The position numbers and the translations under genes were made by a program. This document shows, piece by piece, positions 1 to 8,927 of a stretch of DNA of 42,679 bases. Origin of the DNA: Rikenellaceae bacterium. Its GTDB lineage: Bacteria > Bacteroidota > Bacteroidia > Bacteroidales > UBA932. The notes beneath the pieces were generated by a model. The model saw nothing but the letters and a program-made list of their open reading frames with translations. It had not been told where the DNA came from and did not search any database. Every line of letters starts with the position of its first letter. Position 1 is the stretch's first letter. The stretch spans positions 1 to 42,679 of the forward strand of contig JALEPJ010000040.1 of NCBI GenBank assembly GCA_022766385.1. The letters run 5' to 3'.

Positions 1-190
1 TGTCCCATAGGGCATACGAAGAAGTCCTGCTCCTGATTGTAGAACATGTTCGCCTGATGGAAAGGATTCTTCAGGAACTTGCGCTTCATCTCCGTGTGGA
101 ACATTTAATACTTGACAAAAGGGCTATCTGATTGGATACCATATATTCATAGTTCATCTCACTGCCATAGCCGGAGCCGGCGCAGATTGT
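1..190 (-). pseudogene. Decayed IS1182-like transposase fragment
   Basis: On the minus strand, one frame reads AGSGYGSEMNYEYM (about 181 down to 140). A second frame then reads MFHTEMKRKFLKNPFHQANM followed by YNQEQDFFVCPMG (about 105 down to 1). These resemble the 'DAGYGSEENYEYL' and 'KNPFHPENF..YDEE.D.YICPMG' blocks of the central part of IS1182-type DDE transposases, as I remember that family. The two blocks are in order but in different frames, with an in-frame stop just before the second, so there is a frameshift near 105-115. The left end runs off the window, so only a middle piece is visible. No terminal inverted repeat was identified. Family assignment is by remembered motif and is moderately secure; that it is broken within this stretch is seen directly. 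Confidence 0.6.
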
Positions 191-333
191 AGATAGCTGC
201 ATGAGATACTCGGCGCGCGAAACAACGACAGCACACTTGCTGCACGTATAGTTAACTTGATATTATAAGTCTTTATATCGTTTTATGACTGGTCAATAGC
301 GTGAGTATTTATGGAAAAGATGAAAATTTTTAC

Positions 334-341
334 TAACTTTG
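334..341 (+). promoter_or_regulatory. Candidate -7 box for the mmdA operon
   Basis: TAACTTTG fits the Bacteroides -7 consensus TAnnTTTG. No good -33 TTTG lies about 20 bp upstream. A transcript from here would begin near 347 and leave a leader of about 33 nt before the ATG at 380. That argues against the in-frame ATG at 311, which lies upstream of the box. Confidence 0.4.
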
Positions 342-379
342 AGTGTTTTAGTAGAAAAAAACAAAGCATATCCAAAAAT

Positions 380-1939
380 ATGAATTTACAGCAGGACAGA
401 ATCAGAGAATTGGTTGAGCGCAGGCAGTCAGCCAAACTCGGCGGTGGTCAGAACCGCATAGATGCTCAGCATCAGAAAGGCAAACTTACCGCCAGAGAAC
501 GCATTTCACTTCTCCTCGACGAAGGAAGTTTCGAAGAGTTCGATATGTTCATGCAGCATCGCTGCACCAACTTTGGTATGGATGCCCAGCATTTTGACGG
601 CGACGGCGTCGTTTGCGGTCAGGGAACCATAGACGGTCGCCTCGTATACGTGTTTGCACAGGATTTCACAGTATCCGGAGGCTCGTTGTCAAAGACTATG
701 TCGGAGAAAATCTGCAAAGTTATGGACCTCGCAATGAGAAACGGAGCACCTTGCATAGGATTGAATGACTCAGGCGGCGCCCGTATCCAGGAAGGAGTGG
801 ACGCACTCGCAGGCTATGGTGAGATTTTCGAGCGTAATATCCTTGCATCCGGCGTAATCCCACAGATCAGCGGCATCTTCGGACCTTGCGCAGGTGGAGC
901 TGTCTACTCCCCTGCCCTCACCGACTTCACCCTGATGATCAACAACAGCTCCTATATGTACCTCACCGGTCCTGCAGTGGTCAAGAGTGTTATCGGCGAG
1001 ACTGTAAATCACGAGGAACTAGGAGGTGCGAGCGTACACGCGAGCAAGAGCGGAGTAGCTCATTTCGCAGCGGAGAATGAGGAAGAAGGCATTGCCACCA
1101 TAAAGCAGCTCCTTTCATATCTTCCTCAAAACAATATGGAGGAAACGCCTCGCGTAGAGACATCCGACCCTGTATCAAGAGTCGATGATGCTCTCAACGA
1201 GATTATCCCTGACAATCCTAACAAAGGCTACGATATGTACCGTGTCATCGGCGGAATCGTCGACGACGGCAAATTCTTCGAGGTTCACAAAGCCTTTGCC
1301 AAGAACATTATCGTTGGTTTCGCCCGCATGAACGGAAGGAGTGTGGGTATAGTTGCCAATCAGCCTAACGTTCTCGCTGGCGTACTTGACATCAATGCTT
1401 CACGCAAGGCTGCACGTTTTGTCCGTTTCTGCGACGCATTCAATATTCCTCTCGTAACCCTGGTGGACGTTCCAGGCTTCCTCTGCGGTACTCAGCAGGA
1501 GTACGGAGCCATCATCACCAACGGTGCGAAGCTTCTCTACGCATATGGTGAGGCTACAGTTCCAAAGGTAACCGTCACACTCCGCAAGTCTTACGGCGGC
1601 GCTCACATCGTTATGAGCTGCAAGCAGCTCAGAGGTGACATCAACTACGCATGGCCATCTGCCAACATAGCCGTTATGGGAGCTGAAGGAGCCGTTGAGG
1701 TTCTTTATGGAAAGGAACTCAAAGCAGCAGACCCTGCAATAAGGAGCGAACTGGCGGAAGAAAAGAAGAAGGAGTACAATGATCTCTTCTGCAACCCTTA
1801 CCAGGCAGCTCAGAAGGGTTATATCGAAGACATCATTGAGCCAAGGAACACCCGTTTCCGCGTAATCCGCGCACTCGAGTCCTTGAGCGGTAAGAGACAG
1901 GAACTTCCTGCAAAGAAGCACGACAATCTTCCATTGTAA
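380..1939 (+). CDS. mmdA: Methylmalonyl-CoA decarboxylase carboxyltransferase (alpha) subunit
   Basis: Carboxyltransferase of the crotonase fold. It moves the carboxyl group of (S)-methylmalonyl-CoA onto biotin of the carrier protein, giving propionyl-CoA. The 519-residue length fits the family. Visible blocks are the N-terminal [22 protein letters not shown], the glycine-rich oxyanion stretches [20 protein letters not shown] and [20 protein letters not shown], and the C-terminal-half block [18 protein letters not shown]. The start at 380 is preferred over the upstream in-frame ATG at 311 because homologues begin near this point, the upstream 23 residues look like untranslated AT-rich sequence, and a -7 box lies between the two ATGs. 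It heads a tight four-gene operon with the gamma, biotin-carrier and membrane beta subunits. That context separates it from propionyl-CoA carboxylase beta, which has a very similar sequence but no membrane pump beside it. Confidence 0.9.
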   Translation: MNLQQDRIRELVERRQSAKLGGGQNRIDAQHQKGKLTARERISLLLDEGSFEEFDMFMQHRCTNFGMDAQHFDGDGVVCGQGTIDGRLVYVFAQDFTVSGGSLSKTMSEKICKVMDLAMRNGAPCIGLNDSGGARIQEGVDALAGYGEIFERNILASGVIPQISGIFGPCAGGAVYSPALTDFTLMINNSSYMYLTGPAVVKSVIGETVNHEELGGASVHASKSGVAHFAAENEEEGIATIKQLLSYLPQNNMEETPRVETSDPVSRVDDALNEIIPDNPNKGYDMYRVIGGIVDDGKFFEVHKAFAKNIIVGFARMNGRSVGIVANQPNVLAGVLDINASRKAARFVRFCDAFNIPLVTLVDVPGFLCGTQQEYGAIITNGAKLLYAYGEATVPKVTVTLRKSYGGAHIVMSCKQLRGDINYAWPSANIAVMGAEGAVEVLYGKELKAADPAIRSELAEEKKKEYNDLFCNPYQAAQKGYIEDIIEPRNTRFRVIRALESLSGKRQELPAKKHDNLPL

Positions 1940-1945
1940 TCCAAG

Positions 1946-2869
1946 ATGAAAAGAATAGCTACAATCACAATCTGCCTCCTTTCCGCACTTGTCCTCAGAG
2001 CCCAGAACATGACCGACCTCGTAATTTCGGAGGTTATGCTCAACAACAGCTCTTCCATAGTGGACGACTACGGCAACAGGAGTCCTTGGATTGAGATTCT
2101 CAATACCTCGCAGGGCATGGTCAATTTCGCCGGATGTTATTTTTCGGACGATTCGAACAACCTTACCAAAAGCCCTATTCTGAAGGGGGACAACCGCACC
2201 AAGCTGGCGGCACGCCAGACTGCGGTATTCTTCGCCACAGGTGATCCGTCTATGGGCACCTTCTACCTGAACTTTGAATTGAAGCCGGGATCTACCCTTT
2301 ATCTCACTTCCAACGACGGTCATACTGTCGTAGACAGCCTTTTCATCCCGACTGACATACCAGAGGGAATGAGCATAAGCAAGTTCGCTGTGGACAACAA
2401 GGAGATAGAATTCACGGACATCAAGGTAGCAAGGCCTTCTCCGTATTCGATTAACGGAAGAGGCGAGCAAAAGAGCAAGGCTGAAACCATTAAAGAAACT
2501 GACCCTCACGGAATTACATTGACTATAGTCTGCGTATCAGTTGTCTTCGGAGCCCTCTTTATTCTCTTCATTATCTACAACCTGTCCGGTATGTTCTTCT
2601 CAGGAAAGTATAAGTTGAAGAGAGAGAAGAAAGAAAGCGTAACTAAGAGCAAGGCAAAAACTGGAACTGCAGCCCAGGGTGAAATCGCTACCGCTATCGC
2701 TTTGGCTCTCAATGCCGAATTCGGAGGCGAGACAGAGGCTGCAATCGCCACTGCCCTCCATCTCTACCTCGGAGACTGTATGCACGACAATGAGTCGTTC
2801 ATCATAACCATCAAACCGGCTGCTTCAGGCTGGAAAAACAAGACCAACTTCAGAAAACAACCAAGATAA
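1946..2869 (+). CDS. OadG-like gamma subunit fused to a lamin-tail domain
   Basis: 307-residue protein lying 6 nt after mmdA. Residues 1-20 look like a signal peptide ending LVLRAQ. Residues about 21-165 resemble a lamin-tail (LTD) beta-sandwich: LVISEVMLNNSSSIVDDYG, then SPWIEILNTS, a GCYFSDD strand and FFATGD. A single membrane helix spans about 189-213. A charged cytosolic tail follows, with an alanine-rich stretch (AIALALNAEF, AAIATALHLYLG) and ESFIITIKPAASGW, as in OadG-type gamma subunits of Na+ decarboxylases. Classical gamma subunits are about 80-100 residues, so the extracytoplasmic LTD is an addition of more than 150 residues. Inference: the helix and tail assemble the carboxyltransferase and biotin carrier on the beta subunit, while the LTD faces the periplasm with unknown partner. 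Spacing and strand indicate co-transcription with mmdA and the carrier gene. Confidence 0.75.
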   Translation: MKRIATITICLLSALVLRAQNMTDLVISEVMLNNSSSIVDDYGNRSPWIEILNTSQGMVNFAGCYFSDDSNNLTKSPILKGDNRTKLAARQTAVFFATGDPSMGTFYLNFELKPGSTLYLTSNDGHTVVDSLFIPTDIPEGMSISKFAVDNKEIEFTDIKVARPSPYSINGRGEQKSKAETIKETDPHGITLTIVCVSVVFGALFILFIIYNLSGMFFSGKYKLKREKKESVTKSKAKTGTAAQGEIATAIALALNAEFGGETEAAIATALHLYLGDCMHDNESFIITIKPAASGWKNKTNFRKQPR

Positions 2870-2880
2870 TTACATACAGT

Positions 2881-3312
2881 ATGAAAGAATATAAATTCAA
2901 AATCAATGGCAACGACTACACTGTAGCCATCAACTCTATTGAGGGAAATATCGCTGACGTCACAGTAAACGGCGCAGCATATAAGGTTGAAATGGAAAAC
3001 GCTCCTGCGGTTGCCGCAGCTCCGGCTCCAATTTCCGCTGCACCGGCAGTTCAGGCTGCGCCTGCAGCTGCTGCTCCGGCTCCTGCACCTGCAGGCGCAG
3101 CGAAGGTGGTTGAAGCTCCTCTCCCTGGTGTCATCATCGAGGTAAGTGTAAAGGAAGGCCAGGCAGTAAAGGCCGGCCAGAAGGTCGCAGTACTTGAGGC
3201 AATGAAGATGGAGAATGAGATTCAGGCTGAATGCGACGGTACCGTTACAGCCATCCACGTTGCCAAGGGAGATCAGGTTGTCGAAGGTTCAAAACTCATC
3301 TCAATCGCATAG
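2881..3312 (+). CDS. mmdC: Biotin carrier protein of the Na+-pumping decarboxylase
   Basis: 143-residue biotinyl carrier. A short N-terminal beta module (residues 1-40) is followed by a flexible Ala/Pro linker (about 41-75) and a C-terminal biotinyl domain. The modified lysine is K109 in the motif EAMKMEN. The domain also shows the expected PLPGVIIEVSVKEGQ entry and GDQVVEGSKL exit strands. It carries the carboxyl group from the MmdA active site to the membrane beta subunit, where decarboxylation drives Na+ export. It sits 11 nt after the gamma subunit and 4 nt before the beta subunit gene. The Ala/Pro linker is usual for carriers that swing between two active sites. Confidence 0.9.
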   Translation: MKEYKFKINGNDYTVAINSIEGNIADVTVNGAAYKVEMENAPAVAAAPAPISAAPAVQAAPAAAAPAPAPAGAAKVVEAPLPGVIIEVSVKEGQAVKAGQKVAVLEAMKMENEIQAECDGTVTAIHVAKGDQVVEGSKLISIA

Positions 3313-3316
3313 TTAG

Positions 3317-4459
3317 ATGGAGCAGATTATTGACAGTCTTGTACAATTCTGGCAGTTCACAGGATTTGCCAACTGTACTTGGCAGCACCTTGCGATGATT
3401 TTGATTGGTATCATCTTCATCACATTGGGTATTGTCAAGGAGTGGGAGCCACTGCTGCTGGTTCCTATCGGTTTCGGTATCATCATTGGAAACATTCCGA
3501 TGTTCCCGGGGCTCAACATAGGTGTCTATGAAGACGGCTCCGTCTTGAACATCCTTTACCAGGGTGTGAAGCAGGGTTGGTATCCCCCATTGATATTTCT
3601 GGGTATAGGCGCGATGACGGACTTCTCGGCGCTGATATCCCAACCGAGGCTGATGCTCATCGGAGCTGCTGCTCAGTTCGGTATCTTCGCCGCATACCTT
3701 ATTGCCATTGCTGTCGGCTTTGCACCGAATGAGGCTGGAGCCATCGGTATTATCGGAGGAGCAGACGGTCCTACCGCAATCTTCCTCTCTTCTAAGCTGG
3801 CACCGGACCTGATGGGTGCGATTGCTGTTTGCGCGTACTCGTATATGGCATTGGTACCTGTTATTCAAAAACCGATAATGCTTCTCCTTACCACAAAGAA
3901 GGAACGCCTCATCGAGATGCCGGCTCCACGTCAGGTAAGCCAGAAGGAAAAAATTATCTTCCCTATCGTGGGATTCATTTGCACTGCCTTTATCGTACCT
4001 TCAGGACTTCCGCTTCTCGGTATGCTTTTCTTCGGTAACCTCCTCAAGGAAAGCGGAGTCACCCGACGTCTTGCAGAAACTGCCCGTGGGCCTCTTGTTG
4101 ACGTTGTGACCACACTTATCGGTGTAACTGTAGGCGCATCCACTCAGGCAGACAAGTTCCTCACAGGAAAATCTCTCCTCATATTCGGTCTTGGCCTTAC
4201 CTCATTCGTCATTGCCACGACCACGGGAGTGCTTTTCGTAAAGCTTTGGAACCTCTTCCTTAAGGACGGAAGAAAAATCAACCCGCTCATCGGTAACGCC
4301 GGAGTTTCGGCTGTTCCTGACAGCGCGCGAGTATCGGAAACAGTAGGACGCGAGGCCAACCCGAAGAACCACCTGCTTATGCACGCAATGGCCCCTAACG
4401 TTGCGGGTGTAATCGGTTCAGCAGTTGCAGCCGGTATCCTTCTCAGTTTTCTTGGGTAA
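3317..4459 (+). CDS. oadB: Na+-pumping decarboxylase beta subunit (membrane)
   Basis: 380-residue polytopic membrane protein of the OadB/MmdB/GcdB family. It decarboxylates carboxybiotin and couples this to Na+ export across the inner membrane. Hydrophobic helices run along the whole length (for example residues 24-60 and 113-137). The signature GGADGPTAIFLSSKLAP places the Na+/carboxybiotin-associated aspartate at D150; the aspartate of this motif is essential in the Klebsiella oxaloacetate decarboxylase. Length matches methylmalonyl-CoA type beta subunits, somewhat shorter than Klebsiella OadB. It is the last gene of the operon and is followed within 10 bp by a terminator hairpin. The substrate (methylmalonyl-CoA rather than oxaloacetate or glutaconyl-CoA) is inferred from the adjacent MmdA. 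Confidence 0.9.
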   Translation: MEQIIDSLVQFWQFTGFANCTWQHLAMILIGIIFITLGIVKEWEPLLLVPIGFGIIIGNIPMFPGLNIGVYEDGSVLNILYQGVKQGWYPPLIFLGIGAMTDFSALISQPRLMLIGAAAQFGIFAAYLIAIAVGFAPNEAGAIGIIGGADGPTAIFLSSKLAPDLMGAIAVCAYSYMALVPVIQKPIMLLLTTKKERLIEMPAPRQVSQKEKIIFPIVGFICTAFIVPSGLPLLGMLFFGNLLKESGVTRRLAETARGPLVDVVTTLIGVTVGASTQADKFLTGKSLLIFGLGLTSFVIATTTGVLFVKLWNLFLKDGRKINPLIGNAGVSAVPDSARVSETVGREANPKNHLLMHAMAPNVAGVIGSAVAAGILLSFLG

Positions 4460-4467
4460 TAGTAACT

Positions 4468-4492
4468 ACACCGGGACCCCCGGTGTATTTTT
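4468..4492 (+). terminator. Rho-independent terminator after oadB
   Basis: ACACCGGG (4468-4475) pairs with CCCGGTGT (4479-4486) around a 3-nt loop and is followed by ATTTTTTC. The 8-bp GC-rich stem directly behind the oadB stop separates the decarboxylase operon from the ATPase operon. The next 140 bp is AT-rich and must hold the ATPase promoter; TACTTTTTG at 4553-4561 is only a near match to the -7 box. Confidence 0.8.
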
Positions 4493-4633
4493 CAATAGAA
4501 ATTTAAATCGTTTTACACTTTTGTTATACGTTAAATATTGACACACAGTCAGTACTTTTTGACTGTAAAACGAAGATAGGAACACATATTGTAGACTACA
4601 GATAAAAAGTTAATCATTTATCCATATTTAGAT

Positions 4634-5236
4634 ATGAACAAATTACAGGAACTCACAGACAGGCTCTACGAGGAAGGCTTGTCCAAGGGTAAGGCTGAAG
4701 GAGAACATATTCTGGAAGAAGCTCGCAAACAGGCTGCTCAAATAGTAGAAGAGGCAAGGAAGCAAGCTGCTGAGATACTCTCACAGGCCAAGAAAGATGC
4801 GGAGGACTATAAATCAAAAGTAACTTCCGATGTCAAGATGGCATCAAGCCAAAGCCTTCAGACCACCAAGAAAGAAATAGAGAACCTCATTATTGCATCC
4901 ATAGGAGGCAAGGAGGTAAAGAAACAGCTCTCATCTGCAGAGTTCATCAAGAATATCATCAAAGAAGTTGCTGTCAAGTTCAGTGCTGAAGAAGCCTGTG
5001 ACCTGAGCCTTGTATTGCCGTCAACGCTTCAAACTGAACTCGAGCCATTTGTCAAGAACGAACTCTCTGCCATCCTGAGCAAGGGAGTGGAGGCAAGTTT
5101 CTCAAAGAAGATCAATGGAGGTTTCACCATTGGTCCTAAGGACGGAGGATATTTCATCAGCCTCACGGACGATACTTTCAACGAACTCATTTCAGAGTAT
5201 CTTAGACCAGTGACAAAGAAACTTCTATTCGGCTAA
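4634..5236 (+). CDS. atpE: V-type ATP synthase subunit E (peripheral stalk)
   Basis: 200-residue stalk subunit. The N-terminal half is a charged alanine-rich coiled coil with a near-exact internal repeat (EEARKQAAQIV then EEARKQAAEIL, about residues 29-49). The C-terminal half is globular and ends in ISEYLRPVTKKLLFG. In V/A-ATPases this subunit pairs with a small G/H subunit to form the stator that braces the A/B head. No G/H gene is present in this operon. It is the first gene of the seven-gene operon, 3 nt before the DUF2764 gene. Confidence 0.85.
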   Translation: MNKLQELTDRLYEEGLSKGKAEGEHILEEARKQAAQIVEEARKQAAEILSQAKKDAEDYKSKVTSDVKMASSQSLQTTKKEIENLIIASIGGKEVKKQLSSAEFIKNIIKEVAVKFSAEEACDLSLVLPSTLQTELEPFVKNELSAILSKGVEASFSKKINGGFTIGPKDGGYFISLTDDTFNELISEYLRPVTKKLLFG

Positions 5237-5239
5237 TAT

Positions 5240-5836
5240 ATGGACAATTACGAGTACTTGATTGCAGGCCTGCCGGTTCTTTCCAAGGATTGGTCAGCAA
5301 ACTCAAGTGTGTCCGTGGATTCCCTCATAGAAGAAATCAAAAACGGGTGTTCGAAGAAGGACAATGTCCTCATAGACAGTCTGCTCGACGGATATAAGGA
5401 AGAGAATTTCAATGAGGACTTCTACAAGTCCATGCTAAGACATAAGAACAGTTTCATCAGGGAATTCTTCACCTTCGACCTTAGAGTGCGCAATGCGAAG
5501 GTCAGATATCTGAACGAACAACTTGGCAGGAACACGGACAAGGATATCTTTCTGGAAACAGAAGGCGAGTTTGAGGAAAGTGAGGCCTTGATGAGTGTCC
5601 TTTACGGCGACAATCTGATTGACAGGGAGCTCGGACTCGATGAACTGATGTGGAACAAGATTTCGGAATTGAACATCTTTGAGTATTTCAACATCAACGT
5701 ACTTCTCGGTTACATCTCCAAGCTCAAGATAATCGGCAGATGGCTTTCTCTTGACGAAAAGACAGGCAAGGAGATGTTCCGCCGCCTCGTCGAAGAAATC
5801 AGAGGGACGTTTAAGGGAGTAGAATTCAACGAATAA
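5240..5836 (+). CDS. DUF2764 protein of the V-ATPase operon
   Basis: 198-residue acidic, mainly helical protein with no signal peptide or membrane helix. It matches the Bacteroidota DUF2764 family by position (between V-ATPase E and A) and by its start MDNYEYLIAGLPVLS and helical LMSVLYGDNLIDRELGLDELMWNKI. In other V-ATPase operons the central-shaft C subunit is coded near this place, and no C gene occurs here. Inference: it acts as the socket/C subunit or replaces it; nothing in the sequence proves this. It lies 3 nt after atpE and 18 nt before atpA and is almost certainly co-translated with them. Confidence 0.8.
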   Translation: MDNYEYLIAGLPVLSKDWSANSSVSVDSLIEEIKNGCSKKDNVLIDSLLDGYKEENFNEDFYKSMLRHKNSFIREFFTFDLRVRNAKVRYLNEQLGRNTDKDIFLETEGEFEESEALMSVLYGDNLIDRELGLDELMWNKISELNIFEYFNINVLLGYISKLKIIGRWLSLDEKTGKEMFRRLVEEIRGTFKGVEFNE

Positions 5837-5854
5837 CAAATTGATAAAAAAGAT

Positions 5855-7609
5855 ATGAGTACTAAAGGAAAGGTAACGGGTATTGTCTCAAACCTTGTGA
5901 CGGTTCAGGTCGACGGCCCTGTAGCAGAGAACGAGCTTTGCTACATTGAGGTTGGCGGCACCAAACTGATGGCCGAGGTCATCAAGGTGAACAAGGACAA
6001 GGCTTCCGTACAGGTTTTCGAGAGTACACGCGGGCTCAAGAACGGAGACAGCGTGGAATTCGAAGGCAAGATGTTGGAGGCGACACTTGGTCCCGGTCTT
6101 CTTTCAAGCACATATGACGGCTTGCTGAATGACCTTACCTCGATGACAGGAGTATTCCTTAAGAGAGGAGAATACACAGACCCTCTGGATCATGGGAAGT
6201 TGTGGGACTACACACCTATTGCCAAAGTCGGTGACAAGGTGATTGCCGCAGACTGGCTGGGTGAGGTTAAGGAAGGATGGCTTCCTCACAAGATTATGGT
6301 TCCGTTCTCATTCAAGGGAGACTACACCGTAAAGAGCATTGTCCAGGCAGGACAATACAACATCGACAAGACAATTGCCGTCCTCGTCAATGAAGACGGA
6401 GAGGACGTAGAAGTCAAGATGTACCAGAGATGGCCTGTCAAAGTAGCTGTCAAGGGATACAGGGAGAAACCGCGTCCATCCAGGATAATGGAGACCGGAG
6501 TCCGCGTTCTGGACACCTTCAACCCAATTGCCGAAGGCGGAACAGGATTCATTCCTGGTCCTTTCGGTTGCGGCAAGACCGTCCTCCAGCATGCGATTGC
6601 CAAGCAGGGAGCTGCAGACGTCATCGTTATGGCTGCCTGCGGTGAGCGCGCCAACGAGGTCGTTGAGATTTTTACCGAGTTCCCTGAACTGATTGACCCT
6701 CACACCGGGCGCAGCCTTATGGAGAGAACAACCATCATCTGCAATACCTCCAACATGCCAGTCGCTGCCCGTGAAGCATCGGTTTATACTGCAATGACCA
6801 TCTGCGAATACTATAGGGCAATGGGATTGCGCTGTCTGCTTCTCGCAGATTCCACCTCGCGTTGGGCACAGGCGCTGCGCGAGATGTCCAACCGTATGGA
6901 GGAGCTCCCGGGAGCTGATGCCTTCCCTGTTGATTTGTCTTCAATCATCTCCAATTTCTACTCGCGAGCCGGCGCTGTCATATTGAACAACGGCCAAAGC
7001 GGAGCTGTCACCGTCATCGGAACCGTATCCCCTGCCGGAGGTAACCTCAAAGAGCCTGTTACCGAATCCACGAAGAAGGCTGCACGCTGCTTCTATGCCC
7101 TCGAGCAGGCTCGTGCAGACCAGAAGAGATATCCTGCAGTCAACCCTATCGACTCTTATTCGAAATACCTCGAGTATCCGGAGATTGCCAGCAACTTGGA
7201 CGAAACCTTCGAGCCGGGTTGGGTAAAGAAAGTAAATGAGGCAAAGGTTCTCGTACGTAGAGGAAGGGAGGCAAATGATCAGATCAACATTCTCGGTGAC
7301 GATGGCGTTCCTATGAGCTACCACGAGTCGTTCTGGAAGTCTGAGCTCATCGATTTCGCTTTCCTCCAGCAGGATGCTTTCGATCCTATCGACAGCCTCT
7401 GCCCTCTCGAGAGACAGAAGTTTATGCTGAACCTCATCCTGGACATCTGCGGAAGGGAATTCCACTTCGAGGATTATGAGGAGTGCCGTGACTTCTTCAA
7501 GAATCTCATTAACCTTCTCCGCCAGATGAACTATACCGAATACAGGAGCGAGAAGTTCAAGAGCTATCATACAGAAATCCTTAACCACATCGAAAGCAAT
7601 GGCAAATAA
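5855..7609 (+). CDS. atpA: V-type ATP synthase subunit A (catalytic)
   Basis: 584-residue catalytic subunit of the soluble head; hydrolyses or makes ATP. Order of parts: N-terminal beta barrel (1-70), the non-homologous bulge typical of A subunits (about 110-190), and the nucleotide-binding domain with Walker A GPFGCGKT at 235-242. LLLADSTSRWAQALREMS supplies the Walker B and arginine-rich region, and PAGGNLKEPVTESTKK is a conserved V-type block. A C-terminal helical bundle completes it. Length is normal for V/A-type A subunits. Its 3' end overlaps the start of the B gene by 11 nt, consistent with coupled translation of the two head subunits. Confidence 0.95.
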   Translation: MSTKGKVTGIVSNLVTVQVDGPVAENELCYIEVGGTKLMAEVIKVNKDKASVQVFESTRGLKNGDSVEFEGKMLEATLGPGLLSSTYDGLLNDLTSMTGVFLKRGEYTDPLDHGKLWDYTPIAKVGDKVIAADWLGEVKEGWLPHKIMVPFSFKGDYTVKSIVQAGQYNIDKTIAVLVNEDGEDVEVKMYQRWPVKVAVKGYREKPRPSRIMETGVRVLDTFNPIAEGGTGFIPGPFGCGKTVLQHAIAKQGAADVIVMAACGERANEVVEIFTEFPELIDPHTGRSLMERTTIICNTSNMPVAAREASVYTAMTICEYYRAMGLRCLLLADSTSRWAQALREMSNRMEELPGADAFPVDLSSIISNFYSRAGAVILNNGQSGAVTVIGTVSPAGGNLKEPVTESTKKAARCFYALEQARADQKRYPAVNPIDSYSKYLEYPEIASNLDETFEPGWVKKVNEAKVLVRRGREANDQINILGDDGVPMSYHESFWKSELIDFAFLQQDAFDPIDSLCPLERQKFMLNLILDICGREFHFEDYEECRDFFKNLINLLRQMNYTEYRSEKFKSYHTEILNHIESNGK

Positions 7610-8921
7610 AGCATATCAAAAAGTCTATACACAGCTTGACGCTATCACCAAGGCGACTGTATCGCTCAAGGCCAAGTCTGTGGCTAACGACGAGCTCGCC
7701 ACTGTGAACGGCCGCCTTGCCCAGGTAGTGAAGACCAAGGGCGACCTCGTAACCCTGCAGGTATTCGCCGGCACTGAAGGTATTCCTACTAATGCGGAAG
7801 TAGCATTTATGGGCAATCCTCCTGTGCTTCGTGTAAGCGAGCAACTCTCAGGACGTTTCTTCAACGCCTATGGCGACCCTATTGACGGAGGTCCGGAAGT
7901 TGAAGGTGAAGTCAGGGAAATCGGAGGTCCTTCAGTGAATCCTTACAAGAGAAAGCAGCCTTCACAGCTCATTCCTACGGGTATTGCGGGAATCGACCTG
8001 AACAACACCCTCGTCTCTGGACAGAAGATACCTTTCTTCGCAGATCCTGACCAGCCTTACAATCAGGTAATGGCAGACGTAGCGCTCCGCGCTGACGTTG
8101 ACAAGATTATCCTTGGAGGTATGGGCCTCAGCAATGACGACTACCTTTTCTTCCGTCACGCGTTCGAGAACGCCGGAGCCCTCGACAAAATCGTTTCATT
8201 CGTAAATACCACAGAGGAGCCTCCTGTAGAGCGTCTTCTCATACCTGATATGGCACTTACCGCAGCGGAGTACTTCGCTGCAGACAAGAACGAGAAGGTG
8301 CTGGTACTCCTCACCGATATGACACTCTACGCTGATGCCTTGAGTATCGTGTCAAACCGTATGGACCAGATTCCATCGAAGGACTCAATGCCGGGTTCGC
8401 TTTATTCGGATCTTGCAAAGATATACGAGAAAGCTGTACAGTTCCCTGATGGAGGTTCCATCACCATTATCGCAGTCACAACTCTCAACGATGGAGACAT
8501 TACCCACGCCATCCCTGACAATACAGGATACATCACCGAGGGTCAGCTCTTCCTCCGCGCCGACAGTGACACAGGAAAGGTCATCATTGACCCGTTCCGT
8601 TCCCTCTCCCGTCTGAAACAGCTCGTTCAGGGCAAGCAGACACGCGAGGACCACAGTCAGGTAATGAATGCCGGTGTGCGCCTTTATGCAGATGCTCAGA
8701 ATGCGAAAACGAAGCTGGAGAACGGTTTCGACCTCTCCGACTATGATCACCGCTGCCTTGCATACGCCAAGGAATATGCTACAAGACTGCTCAGCATTGA
8801 TGTCAATATTAAGATTGACGAGATGCTCGATACGGCTTGGGAACTCTTCGCGAAATATTTCTCCAAGGCCGAGAGCGGTATCAAACAATCACTGATCGAC
8901 AAATACTGGCCAGCTGAATAA
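7599..8921 (+). CDS. atpB: V-type ATP synthase subunit B
   Basis: 440-residue non-catalytic head subunit that alternates with A in the hexamer. It lacks a Walker A loop, as expected for B: the corresponding region reads SGQKIPFFADPDQPYNQVMADV. Typical B blocks are present, including SGRFFNAYGDPIDGGPEV, the TDMTLYADAL core strand, SNRMDQIPSKDSMPGSLYSDLAKIYE, and DPFRSLSRLKQLVQGKQTRED. The start overlaps the last 11 nt of the A gene. It is followed 6 nt later by subunit D. Confidence 0.95.
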   Translation: MANKAYQKVYTQLDAITKATVSLKAKSVANDELATVNGRLAQVVKTKGDLVTLQVFAGTEGIPTNAEVAFMGNPPVLRVSEQLSGRFFNAYGDPIDGGPEVEGEVREIGGPSVNPYKRKQPSQLIPTGIAGIDLNNTLVSGQKIPFFADPDQPYNQVMADVALRADVDKIILGGMGLSNDDYLFFRHAFENAGALDKIVSFVNTTEEPPVERLLIPDMALTAAEYFAADKNEKVLVLLTDMTLYADALSIVSNRMDQIPSKDSMPGSLYSDLAKIYEKAVQFPDGGSITIIAVTTLNDGDITHAIPDNTGYITEGQLFLRADSDTGKVIIDPFRSLSRLKQLVQGKQTREDHSQVMNAGVRLYADAQNAKTKLENGFDLSDYDHRCLAYAKEYATRLLSIDVNIKIDEMLDTAWELFAKYFSKAESGIKQSLIDKYWPAE

Positions 8922-8927
8922 ACTGTT

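Noticed and set aside
311..379. In-frame ATG at 311 as the mmdA start
   Set aside because: It lies upstream of the TAACTTTG box at 334-341, and the extra 23 residues do not resemble the family N-terminus.
1400..2509. Long minus-strand open frame (369 codons) opposite mmdA and the gamma subunit gene
   Set aside because: It lies antisense to two well-supported genes, its translation has no protein-like motifs, and its length is explained by codon bias of the real genes.
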